Positions 1 to 4,794 of a stretch of DNA of 5,418 nucleotides are shown here, in pieces. The notes beneath the pieces are model-generated. The model did not search any database. It saw nothing but the letters and a program-made list of their open reading frames with translations, and was not told the origin of the DNA. This DNA is from Candidatus Saccharimonadota bacterium (GTDB lineage Bacteria; Patescibacteriota; Saccharimonadia; Saccharimonadales; Saccharimonadaceae): positions 1 to 5,418 of the forward strand of contig JAFWHP010000039.1 in the NCBI GenBank assembly GCA_017515125.1, in the 5' to 3' direction. Made by a program: the position numbers and the translations under genes. Position 1 is the first letter of the stretch; each line of letters begins with the position of its first letter.

Positions 1-2
1 AA

Positions 3-119
3 CGTGATGCTCATTTAATTTCTAGGTGGATGTCGCGAATAAAATCGAAACATCCACATTTTGAGTTAGTAGCCCCTAAAGGACTGCCGACCCATACAAT
101 ACAAAGTGTGCGCCCGTAG
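3..119 (+). CDS. possible C-terminal end of an unrecognised upstream ORF
   Basis: The third forward frame is open from the window edge to a TAG that lies inside the tRNA-Arg gene, giving about 38 residues ending in ELVAPKGLPTHTIQSVRP. The residue mix looks protein-like, but an open run this short is not significant by chance. I do not recognise a family. If real, the gene overlaps the tRNA by 10 bases, with its stop formed by the conserved TAG at tRNA positions 8-10. The other two forward frames stop within 18 bases. The inverted repeat at 26-57 would lie inside this ORF, which weakens the idea that the repeat is a terminator, or the reverse. Confidence 0.25.
   Translation, partial: RDAHLISRWMSRIKSKHPHFELVAPKGLPTHTIQSVRP
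26..57. repeat. inverted repeat GTGGATGT / ACATCCAC
   Basis: Perfect 8-base arms (26-33 and 50-57) enclose 16 bases and are followed by ATTTTG. This could be a weak terminator of an upstream transcript or simply a palindrome inside a coding tail. A related GTGGAT...ATCCACAT arrangement recurs at 4744-4796. Confidence 0.4.
95..100 (+). promoter_or_regulatory. candidate -10 box for tRNA-Arg
   Basis: TACAAT (one mismatch to TATAAT) lies 9 bases before the first tRNA base, a plausible distance for transcription starting just ahead of the mature 5' end. There is no convincing -35 at the usual spacing and no TG extension, so the call is weak. Confidence 0.3.
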
Positions 120-186
120 CTCAGCTGGATAGAGCGTTTGCTTGCGGAGCAAAAGGTCGTAGGTTCAAATCCTGTCGGGCGTACCA
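110..186 (+). tRNA. tRNA-Arg (anticodon GCG, CCA encoded)
   Basis: The 77 bases fold as a complete cloverleaf. The acceptor stem is GCGCCCG/CGGGCGT, with a G-T wobble at the first pair. The D stem is GCTC/GAGC. The anticodon stem is TTTGC/GCAAA around loop TTGCGGA, anticodon GCG at 144-146. The variable loop has 5 bases, and the T arm GTAGG-TTCAAAT-CCTGT has two G-T wobbles. The discriminator is A183, and CCA is encoded at 184-186. The D-loop AGCTGGATA has A at position 20, a known arginine identity element, supporting Arg charging. GCG would read CGC and CGT without the inosine-modified ACG tRNA that most bacteria use for this codon pair. Confidence 0.94.
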
Positions 187-224
187 GAATCAGAAGAAGA
201 CCCGCAGGGTCTTATTTTGATTCT
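186..224 (+). repeat. 18-pair hairpin abutting tRNA-Arg; short palindromic repeat or terminator
   Basis: Starting on the final A of the tRNA CCA, 186-203 pairs with 207-224 over 18 positions with only one mismatch and one G-T pair, around the loop GCA. The core is AAGACCC/GGGTCTT, followed by ATTTTG, so it can act as an intrinsic terminator for the tRNA transcript. The outer ends, AGAATCAGAAGA and TTTTGATTCT, nearly equal the ends of the element inside valS (3046-3282): 11 of 12 and 10 of 10 bases. It may therefore be a minimal or internally deleted copy of the same repeat family. Stem and coordinates are read directly; the family link is inference. Confidence 0.7.
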
Positions 225-241
225 AGTCATTTTGCTAAATA

Positions 242-250
242 TGCTATAAT
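242..250 (+). promoter_or_regulatory. extended -10 promoter of the PAP2-HIT operon
   Basis: TGC-TATAAT is a perfect extended -10 element (TGnTATAAT). No good -35 lies 16-18 bases upstream, which extended -10 promoters do not need. The -10 ends 7 bases before the ATG at 258, so transcription would begin at or next to the start codon. No Shine-Dalgarno sequence fits in that gap. Confidence 0.65.
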
Positions 251-257
251 ATATTAT

Positions 258-764
258 ATGCAATGGGATAAAATTACGGACATTATTCTTATAGCCGCTA
301 TTGCGACCCTGGCCCTTTTTGTTTGCCTGGGCCTCTACCAATGGATTACCAGAAAATCATTCAAGAAAATCGACCTCGAACTTCGCTATGCCATTATCCC
401 AATCGCTCTCATGGCGATTACATATTTTGTTTTCGACCATATCCTAATTTGGAACACTCGCCCAGACGGTTCGGGCGAGCCGTCATTCCCTTCCAGCCAC
501 GTAATGTTGGTTGCCACCACTTTCTTTCTTACTGCTTTTGTTTTACCGAATTATATCAAGTCGAAAGCATTCCGCATCTTTATCGATATTCTAATGTTTA
601 TCTTGCTTGCTCTAGTTGTCGTCGGTCGTGTTTTAGCCAATAAACATTGGATTTCCGACGTTGAGGGCGCACTCATTTTCTCGCTAATTTTTGTCACTAT
701 TTATTGTTTAATTATAAGGAGCGTTAGAAATGCCAAGCATCTTCACAAAAATCATCAACGATGA
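258..764 (+). CDS. PAP2-family membrane phosphatase
   Basis: This 168-residue integral membrane protein carries the PAP2 (type 2 phosphatidic acid phosphatase) signature. TRP is at 67-69, FPSSH at 77-81 (the PSGH-type motif with catalytic-site His81), and GRVLANKHWISD at 123-134 (Arg124, nucleophile His130, Asp134). The family removes phosphate from lipid phosphates such as undecaprenyl pyrophosphate or phosphatidate at the membrane; the substrate here cannot be told. About five membrane helices are visible near 8-30, 43-65, 81-97, 105-123 and 137-154. The Lys expected seven residues before Arg68 is His61. The start at 258 is chosen because the only earlier in-frame ATG lies in the tRNA and an extended -10 sits 7 bases upstream; the mRNA is probably leaderless. 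The last 35 bases overlap the HIT gene. Confidence 0.85.
   Translation: MQWDKITDIILIAAIATLALFVCLGLYQWITRKSFKKIDLELRYAIIPIALMAITYFVFDHILIWNTRPDGSGEPSFPSSHVMLVATTFFLTAFVLPNYIKSKAFRIFIDILMFILLALVVVGRVLANKHWISDVEGALIFSLIFVTIYCLIIRSVRNAKHLHKNHQR
716..721 (+). promoter_or_regulatory. Shine-Dalgarno site of the HIT gene, inside PAP2
   Basis: AAGGAG lies 8 bases before the ATG at 730, within the PAP2 coding sequence. It fixes the HIT start and shows that the downstream gene is translated by re-initiation or direct ribosome entry on a shared mRNA. Confidence 0.8.
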
Positions 765-1107
765 AATCCCTTCCTACAAGATTTATGAGGACGATCGGAC
801 AATCGCCTTTCTGGACATTCACCCCGAATCTAAAGGGCATGTCTTAGTTGTTCCGAAACTCGAAGTCGACAAAATCTATGATCTTCCAGACGAGGATTAT
901 AATGCTTTAATGCAAACTGTTAAAAAACTTTCCAAGCATCTAGAACAAAAACTCGGCGCTCGCATCCTCTGGAAAGTTGTCGGCACCGACGTTCCGCACG
1001 CGCACGTTCATCTTATGCCCCTGGATGAAAAATGGCAATATGGCCGCACTCTCGACCTTACCCCGACAGAATTTGAGGCAATCTGCGCCAAATTAAAATA
1101 TAATTAA
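730..1107 (+). CDS. HIT-domain protein (histidine triad nucleotide hydrolase/transferase)
   Basis: The 125-residue protein matches small HINT-like HIT proteins in length and layout. The start MPSIFTKIINDEIPSYKIYEDD is family-typical, as are FLDIHPESKGHVLVVPK (28-43) and the histidine triad HAHVH at 90-94, where His92 is the expected nucleophile that forms the nucleotidyl-enzyme intermediate. Family members hydrolyse nucleoside phosphoramidates or related AMP conjugates in the cytosol; the physiological substrate is unknown. The usual Asn-x-Gly...Gly-Gln segment before the triad is replaced by GTDVP. The gene overlaps PAP2 by 35 bases in another frame and has its own AAGGAG, so the two are co-transcribed. 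No hairpin terminator follows; the valS promoter starts 29 bases after the stop. Confidence 0.93.
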   Translation: MPSIFTKIINDEIPSYKIYEDDRTIAFLDIHPESKGHVLVVPKLEVDKIYDLPDEDYNALMQTVKKLSKHLEQKLGARILWKVVGTDVPHAHVHLMPLDEKWQYGRTLDLTPTEFEAICAKLKYN

Positions 1108-1136
1108 TACGCCCGGCTTCGTAGTTCCCTATTTCG

Positions 1137-1145
1137 TGGTATAAT
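1137..1145 (+). promoter_or_regulatory. extended -10 promoter of valS
   Basis: TGG-TATAAT is a perfect extended -10. The best -35 candidate, TTCGTA at 1118-1123, is poor. Transcription would start near 1152, leaving a leader of about 24 bases that contains AGGAG at 1164-1168, 7 bases before the ATG. There is no room for a T-box or other long leader, so aminoacylation-sensing control of valS is not visible here. Confidence 0.65.
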
Positions 1146-1175
1146 TATTATAACAAATAGAGTAGGAGCAACTAA

Positions 1176-4058
1176 ATGAAATTCGCATCAAGCTATGAAC
1201 CGAATCAATATGAAGCAGACATTTACGGCGCATGGGAGGCCGCTGGCATTTTTGACCCAAAACTGACCACTAAGCCTATCGACAGTGACGGCGACGGCGT
1301 GGATGACCGTTTGGAGTCAGATCCATCAACGGACAGACAGGAGGGCGAAAATCCTCGCACTTTCAGTATCGTCATGCCTCCGCCAAACGCCAATGGCAAT
1401 CTCCATATCGGTCATGGGCTAACTGTCGCTCTCGAAGATTCACTTACTCGCTACTATCGTCTCCGCGGCGCTTCTTCTTGGTACATTCCGGGCGCCGATC
1501 ATGCTGGCTTCGAAACTTGGGTCGTCTATGAGCGAAACCTCGAAGCAAAGGGCCATACCAGGTTTGAATTTGATCGCGACGAACTCTATGCCCGCGTTTG
1601 GGACTTCGTCGCCGAGCAGCGCGGTAGCATGGAGCTTCAACTTCGCGCTCTTGGTGCCTCTTGTTCTTGGGGCGACCTAACTTTCACGCTAGACGAGAAC
1701 GTTATCGACCGTGTTTACACCACATTCGAAAAAATGTGGAATGACGGTCTAATCTATCGTGGCGAAAAACTTGTTAACTTCTGCCCGAAGCATCAAACCG
1801 CCTTCGCCGATATCGAAGTTGAGCATAAAGACGAAAAAGGTACCCTCTGGGACATCGAGTATAAACTGGTGGATGGATTCGCGACTTCGCTCATTGTCAG
1901 TACCACCCGTCCCGAGACCCTTTTTGGCGACATGGCAGTTGCGGTAAATCCCGAGGACAAGCGTTACAAAGATTTAATCGGCAAACATGTTAAGTTACCC
2001 TTGACTGACAGGACAATCCCGATTGTTGCCGACGAGCACGCCGACCCCGAATATGGCACCGGCGCAGTGAAGATTACCCCAGCGCATGATTTCGACGATT
2101 TCGAAGTAGGCGAGCGGCATAGTCTCCCCCGTCTCCAGGTTATCTCTGAGGATGGCCATATGATTAATGTACCAGAAGAGTACGAAGGCCTGACCACTGC
2201 CGAATGTCGCAAAAAGGTTCTGAAAGACCTTAAGCATCAAGGCCTCCTTAAAGGCGAGAAAAAAATCATCCATTCGGTCGCTCATTGTTATAAATGCGGA
2301 ACCGTCCTTGAGCCAATGCTAAAAGAACAATGGTTTATCGACGTTGAAAAACTAGCCAAAACCGCTATCGCGCACCTCGAGGCCGGCGATATTAAATTCC
2401 ACCCCGCAAATAAGCAAAAAGTTCTAATCAATTATCTAAAGAACCTCAAAGACTGGAATATCTCTCGTCAAATTCCTTGGGGTATCGCCATCCCAATGTT
2501 TCGCAAGGTTGACGGTTCGGCCACAGACGAACCTGAATGGATTTTTGATCGTCGCACCAATTTGAAAGAAATCGAAAAGGGCGGTGTGAAATACGTCAGA
2601 GACGAGGATACCTTCGACACCTGGTTCTCCTCTAGCCACTGGCCTATTGTCTGCACTAACTGGGTCGAGGAAAACTATAACCCATATTACCCATTAAATG
2701 TCATGGAAACTGGCGCCGATATTCTGTTTGCTTGGGTCGCCCGCATGATCATGATGGGGCTCTATGTTACCGGAGAAGTCCCATTTAAAGAAGTCTATCT
2801 TCATGGTCTAGTTTTGGATAGCAAAGGCCAGAAAATGAGCAAAAGCAAAGGTAATGTAATAAATCCTATGGAACTTGTTGCAAAATACGGTTCAGATGCC
2901 TTCCGCCTGGGTATTTTAAGAGGTCGTTCTGCTGGTATGAATCAAGCCTTCTCCGAGCAATCTGTCGTCAGTGGTCGCAACCTCTGCAACAAACTCTGGA
3001 ACATCTCCCGCCTTATCCAGTCTTTCGTCGATGAGAACGGTGAAAAAGAATCAAAAGATAGTATTTCGAAACATGGCGCAGGCGCCGACAGTCATTTTGA
3101 CAACGGTCGCGGACGAGAATCCGGTACTGAAATACCGGGGCGAGTCCGCCCGACCCGTTGTAAAAATGACGATCGCGAGCCGACCGCCGTAGGAGATGAG
3201 CAAACAGAAAGTTTGCTTTCTGTTTCGAGGCGACGCCCGGCGGTCTTTAAGAGCACGTTGCGAAATACTACTTTTGATTCTTATACTACAGAAAACATGG
3301 GCGAAGACTGGATCTGCCGCGAGCTGAATGACTGCTTGTCGCAGGTCGAGGATGATATGAAAAACTACCGTTTCTCCGAAGCTGTCGAAACTCTCTACAG
3401 CACCATTTGGGACAAATACGCCGACTGGTTCCTCGAGAGCCAAAAGATTTTTAAAAACATCCCCCTTCTAAAGCAAACTCTCGAAACCATCCTGATAGCT
3501 CTTCATCCCTTCGCTCCCTTCGTTACGGAAGCCATTTGGCAAAACCTATCCTGGACCAAGGGCTTTATTGCTGTGGCTAAATGGCCCGCAAGGCTCAATT
3601 TTGACCCGATTTCGGCCGAGAATTTTGAAAACATAAGAACTATCGTGTCGGAAGTTAGAGCCACCTTGCAGGCGCTACCAGGCACCAATAACGCCAAAAA
3701 ATACGGCCTTCTATTTGACAATGATAGCCTCATGCAGGACAATCAAATGTTAATCAAGATACTCACGAAGGTCCCGACGGTTAACGCCCTAAATGGCGCC
3801 CCGAGAGGCCTCAGACTAGCCCTGGCAAACCACGAGCTTTACCTCGACGTACCAGCTAAAGTAGTCGAAGACTACAAAGATTCCTTGACTAAGCACATCC
3901 TCGCCGTTGGCCGCGAGTTGGACGGCCTAAACCTCCGTATGATGAACCCAAACTATGTCGAAAAAGCCCCCGCTCATCTAGTTCTCGAAACTAAGCAGCA
4001 AATCGCAGAAAAAGAAAAGCTCATCTCCCGCCTTAAAGCCCAGCTTAGTCTAATATAA
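1176..4058 (+). CDS. valS: valyl-tRNA synthetase with two in-frame insertions
   Basis: This cytosolic class I aminoacyl-tRNA synthetase (960 residues) charges tRNA-Val. The HIGH motif is HIGH at 77-80 after PPPNANGN, and KMSKS is at 553-557. The CP1 editing domain, which clears mischarged Thr-tRNA, shows STTRPETLFGD (242-252) and TPAHDFDDFEVG (301-312). A CxxC knuckle is at 371-374. ISRQIPWG (429-436) and DTFDTWFSSSHWP (478-490) precede KMSKS. The anticodon-binding domain follows (about 600-800), and a C-terminal coiled-coil arm (about 925-960, NYVEKAPAHLVLETK) is typical of ValRS rather than IleRS or LeuRS. AGGAG 7 bases upstream supports the start. Two stretches do not fit the family: an acidic insert at about 34-60 and a palindromic element at 624-702. 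Without both, the length is about 855, near compact bacterial ValRS. All catalytic motifs are intact, so I expect an active enzyme. Confidence 0.96.
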   Translation: MKFASSYEPNQYEADIYGAWEAAGIFDPKLTTKPIDSDGDGVDDRLESDPSTDRQEGENPRTFSIVMPPPNANGNLHIGHGLTVALEDSLTRYYRLRGASSWYIPGADHAGFETWVVYERNLEAKGHTRFEFDRDELYARVWDFVAEQRGSMELQLRALGASCSWGDLTFTLDENVIDRVYTTFEKMWNDGLIYRGEKLVNFCPKHQTAFADIEVEHKDEKGTLWDIEYKLVDGFATSLIVSTTRPETLFGDMAVAVNPEDKRYKDLIGKHVKLPLTDRTIPIVADEHADPEYGTGAVKITPAHDFDDFEVGERHSLPRLQVISEDGHMINVPEEYEGLTTAECRKKVLKDLKHQGLLKGEKKIIHSVAHCYKCGTVLEPMLKEQWFIDVEKLAKTAIAHLEAGDIKFHPANKQKVLINYLKNLKDWNISRQIPWGIAIPMFRKVDGSATDEPEWIFDRRTNLKEIEKGGVKYVRDEDTFDTWFSSSHWPIVCTNWVEENYNPYYPLNVMETGADILFAWVARMIMMGLYVTGEVPFKEVYLHGLVLDSKGQKMSKSKGNVINPMELVAKYGSDAFRLGILRGRSAGMNQAFSEQSVVSGRNLCNKLWNISRLIQSFVDENGEKESKDSISKHGAGADSHFDNGRGRESGTEIPGRVRPTRCKNDDREPTAVGDEQTESLLSVSRRRPAVFKSTLRNTTFDSYTTENMGEDWICRELNDCLSQVEDDMKNYRFSEAVETLYSTIWDKYADWFLESQKIFKNIPLLKQTLETILIALHPFAPFVTEAIWQNLSWTKGFIAVAKWPARLNFDPISAENFENIRTIVSEVRATLQALPGTNNAKKYGLLFDNDSLMQDNQMLIKILTKVPTVNALNGAPRGLRLALANHELYLDVPAKVVEDYKDSLTKHILAVGRELDGLNLRMMNPNYVEKAPAHLVLETKQQIAEKEKLISRLKAQLSLI
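1275..1355 (+). other. EF-hand/thrombospondin-3-like insert in ValRS
   Basis: Residues 34-60 lie between the N-terminal helix and the strand leading to HIGH, where most ValRS have a short linker. They contain DSDGDGVDDRLE (36-47), which has Asp at loop positions 1, 3, 5 and 9, Gly at 6 and Glu at 12, as in calcium-binding EF-hand or TSP type-3 loops; SDPSTD follows. Such loops are common in extracellular proteins and unexpected in a cytosolic synthetase. There is only one loop and no clear flanking helices, so calcium binding is unproven. I found no strong palindrome like that of the second insertion; only short arms such as TGGAT/ATCCA are present. Confidence 0.55.
3091..3170 (+). repeat. 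internal hairpin A of the valS element
   Basis: GTCATTTTGACAACGG (3091-3106) pairs with 3155-3170 at 15 of 16 positions. The stem continues with TC/GA and GCGGAC (3109-3114)/GTCCGC (3144-3149), and is capped by CCGGTA (3121-3126)/TACCGG (3133-3138) around a 6-base loop. Such depth of pairing is not expected from ordinary coding sequence. Confidence 0.8.
3182..3245 (+). repeat. internal hairpin B of the valS element
   Basis: GACCGCCG (3182-3189) pairs perfectly with CGGCGGTC (3238-3245). The tip is a perfect 10-pair stem, AAACAGAAAG (3202-3211)/CTTTCTGTTT (3216-3225), with loop TTTG. The middle of the hairpin is poorly paired. Confidence 0.8.
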
Positions 4059-4064
4059 ACTCAT

Positions 4065-4123
4065 AGCCGCCCAGTTTGACTTTGCACTTCCCTGCTAGTG
4101 TTGGCCGAGGAAGATGGGCGGCT
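4065..4123 (+). terminator. putative terminator stem after valS
   Basis: Six bases after the valS stop, AGCCGCCCA (4065-4073) pairs perfectly with TGGGCGGCT (4115-4123). A 41-base loop region between them contains an inner CTTCC (4087-4091)/GGAAG (4109-4113) stem. The downstream run is TTTCTCAGAATATTTTTC, only moderately T-rich. The long, branched loop is unusual for an intrinsic terminator, so it may instead be a 3'-end stabilising structure or serve both converging genes. Confidence 0.5.
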
Positions 4124-4183
4124 TTCTCAGAATATTTTTCAGATCAAAATAGTCCACTAGCTTTACTTAATATTAATACAAAA

Positions 4184-4396
4184 CTACTTCTTTTTTTCAT
4201 ATTTTTCAAGATTAAACATAGGTGTTCCCCTCTCGCACTCGATTATCGAGCGCGCCTTTTTCACAAGTCTAGCAAGTCCATCTTCACTTGATGCCGACCC
4301 AATATGCTTGGTTTTTACAACGCGATTCCCTATTTTGTAGCAAACCTGCACGCCAGTCGCACCAGAAGTCGTTTTAAATTTTCGGATATAAGCCAT
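4184..4396 (-). CDS. small protein resembling the N-terminus of an IS1634/IS4-type transposase
   Basis: The 70-residue product begins MAYIRKFKTTSGATGVQVCYK and continues with VVKTKHIGSASSEDGLARLVKKAR. This is the pattern of the N-terminal segment of IS1634-like transposases (a YIRK/VRK start, SGATxVQ, HIGSA, then a helix). Full-length relatives are several hundred residues with a DDE catalytic core; none of that is present. The frame ends in EKYEKKK at an AAAAAAAG run. Shifting frame there adds only a few residues before another stop, so a programmed frameshift to a core is not supported. It is either a decayed transposase or a domesticated small DNA-binding protein. An intact extended -10 just upstream favours expression. 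Family assignment is from recall of the motif. Confidence 0.6.
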   Translation of the reverse strand: MAYIRKFKTTSGATGVQVCYKIGNRVVKTKHIGSASSEDGLARLVKKARSIIECERGTPMFNLEKYEKKK

Positions 4397-4402
4397 ACCC
4401 TA

Positions 4403-4411
4403 ATTGTATCA
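4403..4411 (-). promoter_or_regulatory. extended -10 promoter of the small minus-strand gene
   Basis: Read on the minus strand, TGA-TACAAT is an extended -10 with one mismatch. It ends 6 bases before the ATG (TAGGGT between), again implying a leaderless transcript; the AGGG in the gap is too close to act as a Shine-Dalgarno site. Confidence 0.55.
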
Positions 4412-4450
4412 CAGTTCCCCGCCCCGATAATTCCCCATTCATTAATTACC

Positions 4451-4556
4451 TCATCCACTAGGCTCCGTAAAGTTATGCACAACCGTATTGGCTTTATCCA
4501 CTAGAATTATCCACAAAAGCACAAGCAAAATTTCTTCAGCCCACCCGTTATCCTAG
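4451..4556 (+). other. cluster of DnaA-box-like 9-mers
   Basis: TTATGCACA (4473-4481) and TTATCCACA (4507-4515) match the DnaA-box consensus TTATNCACA exactly. TTATCCACT (4494-4502) is one base off; TCATCCACT (4451-4459) and TTATCCTAG (4548-4556) are weaker. All point the same way. The first three steps are 22, 21 and 13 bases, the first two being about two helical turns. The region could be a replication origin, a DnaA-titration site or DnaA-regulated promoter DNA. No dnaA or dnaN gene is in the window. Confidence 0.45.
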
Positions 4557-4577
4557 CAACCAAAGTGCCTAGCAACC
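4552..4577 (+). repeat. tandem direct repeats CCTAGCAACC
   Basis: Two identical 10-base copies (4552-4561 and 4568-4577) lie 16 bases apart, ending 4 bases before the -35 box at 4582. Related AGCAACC and GGCAACC copies occur at 4649-4655 and 4721-4727. An inverted repeat AAGTGC (4563-4568)/GCACTT (4578-4583) straddles the second copy and touches the -35. Position suggests an operator or activator site; iteron-like repeats are an alternative. Confidence 0.55.
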
Positions 4578-4581
4578 GCAC

Positions 4582-4610
4582 TTGACAAACGAAACCCCCT
4601 GCGCTAAAAT
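4582..4610 (+). promoter_or_regulatory. strong sigma-70-type promoter with no ORF behind it
   Basis: A perfect TTGACA (4582-4587), a 17-base spacer and TAAAAT (4605-4610) make this the most consensus-like two-box promoter in the window. The predicted start is near 4617. No convincing ORF follows before 4930; the nearest ATG (4624) opens only eight codons, MVISQLRN. It may drive a structured RNA or a long leader to the FemAB gene. Confidence 0.7.
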
Positions 4611-4616
4611 CAAAGT

Positions 4617-4794
4617 ACAACTGATGGTCATATCGCAGTTGCGGAATTAGCAACCAAAATTGGTTTCCAAAGTTCCCCAAATTATAAGAAATCAGGCAGG
4701 GAACGACGCTAATTCATCTTGGCAACCGTCTAAATAATAGCCGGTGGATTTTGCATAATAAAATGAAAATGCTTAAGTTGTCAAAAAAATCCAC
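4617..4794 (+). ncRNA. candidate structured RNA or FemAB leader, class unknown
   Basis: Behind the consensus promoter, nested pairings can form. GTTGC (4638-4642) pairs with GCAAC (4722-4726), GAATTAGC (4644-4651) with GCTAATTC (4708-4715), and GTTCCC (4672-4677) with GGGAAC (4699-4704). A small AACCAA/TTGGTT hairpin sits at 4652-4665. GTTGC could instead pair with the nearer GCAAC (4650-4654), breaking the long stem, so a two-state switch is conceivable. A further hairpin is at 4744-4794. I see no match to tmRNA, RNase P RNA, SRP RNA or T-box signatures. The 3' end is not defined: no hairpin with a T-run is evident. The boundaries given are the predicted start and the end of the last strong stem. 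Confidence 0.4.
4744..4794. repeat. inverted repeat GTGGATTTT / AAAATCCAC
   Basis: Perfect 9-base arms (4744-4752 and 4786-4794) enclose a 33-base AT-rich loop with an inner GCAT/ATGC pairing. The right arm runs into the perfect 10-base palindrome CCACATGTGG at 4791-4800. The AT-rich remainder to 4913 shows no gene, no clear terminator and no long repeat. Confidence 0.55.

Larger units (their letters stand above)
3046..3282 (+). mobile_element. in-frame palindromic (MITE-like) element inside valS
   Basis: The ends are inverted repeats. Reading in from the left, AAGAATCAAAAG-A-TAGTATTTCG (3046-3068) matches the reverse complement of 3261-3282 at every base except one extra A. With two more mismatches the match continues to 3075 and 3254. 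Inside are two further hairpins (3091-3170 and 3182-3245), so the whole can fold as a three-way junction. The span is 237 bases, exactly 79 codons, with no stop in the valS frame. It encodes residues 624-702, a hydrophilic stretch rich in Arg, Asp, Glu, Ser and Gly, visibly more GC-rich than the flanks. It interrupts a variable linker between anticodon-domain helices (CNKLWNISRLI before, GEDWICRELNDCL after). No transposase and no clear target duplication are seen (left flank GAAA, right flank ATAC). Confidence 0.75.

Noticed and set aside
138..257. Extending the PAP2 ORF upstream to an ATG at 138
   Set aside because: Those 40 codons translate the tRNA-Arg gene and the hairpin behind it; the ATG at 258 with its extended -10 is the credible start.
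1108..1175. T-box or other riboswitch upstream of valS
   Set aside because: The space is 68 bases, most of it promoter, and lacks the T-box antiterminator signature.
2971..3192. Alternate-frame plus-strand ORF of 73 codons entering the element
   Set aside because: It overlaps valS in another frame, mostly over conserved residues, and has no start signal; a shadow.
3041..3290. Target-site duplication flanking the valS element
   Set aside because: Left flank (GAAA) and right flank (ATAC) share no convincing direct repeat, so none is claimed.
3051..3443. 130-codon minus-strand ORF over the valS element
   Set aside because: It runs antisense through conserved valS sequence, shows no family motifs and has no ribosome site; the palindromic element simply lacks stops in several frames.
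4184..4200. Programmed frameshift at the AAAAAAAG run to a longer transposase
   Set aside because: The shifted frames reach stops within about 6 to 15 codons and contain no DDE-domain motif.
4076..4291. Plus-strand ORF of 71 codons after valS
   Set aside because: It begins inside the terminator stem and runs antisense to the better supported transposase-like gene; composition is unlike a protein.
4304..4504. Plus-strand ORF of 66 codons
   Set aside because: It is antisense to the start of the small minus-strand gene and crosses the DnaA-box cluster, with no ribosome site or recognisable motif.
4624..4650. Eight-codon leader peptide MVISQLRN behind the 4582 promoter
   Set aside because: There is no Shine-Dalgarno site, no run of one amino acid as in attenuators, and chance easily explains so short an ORF.
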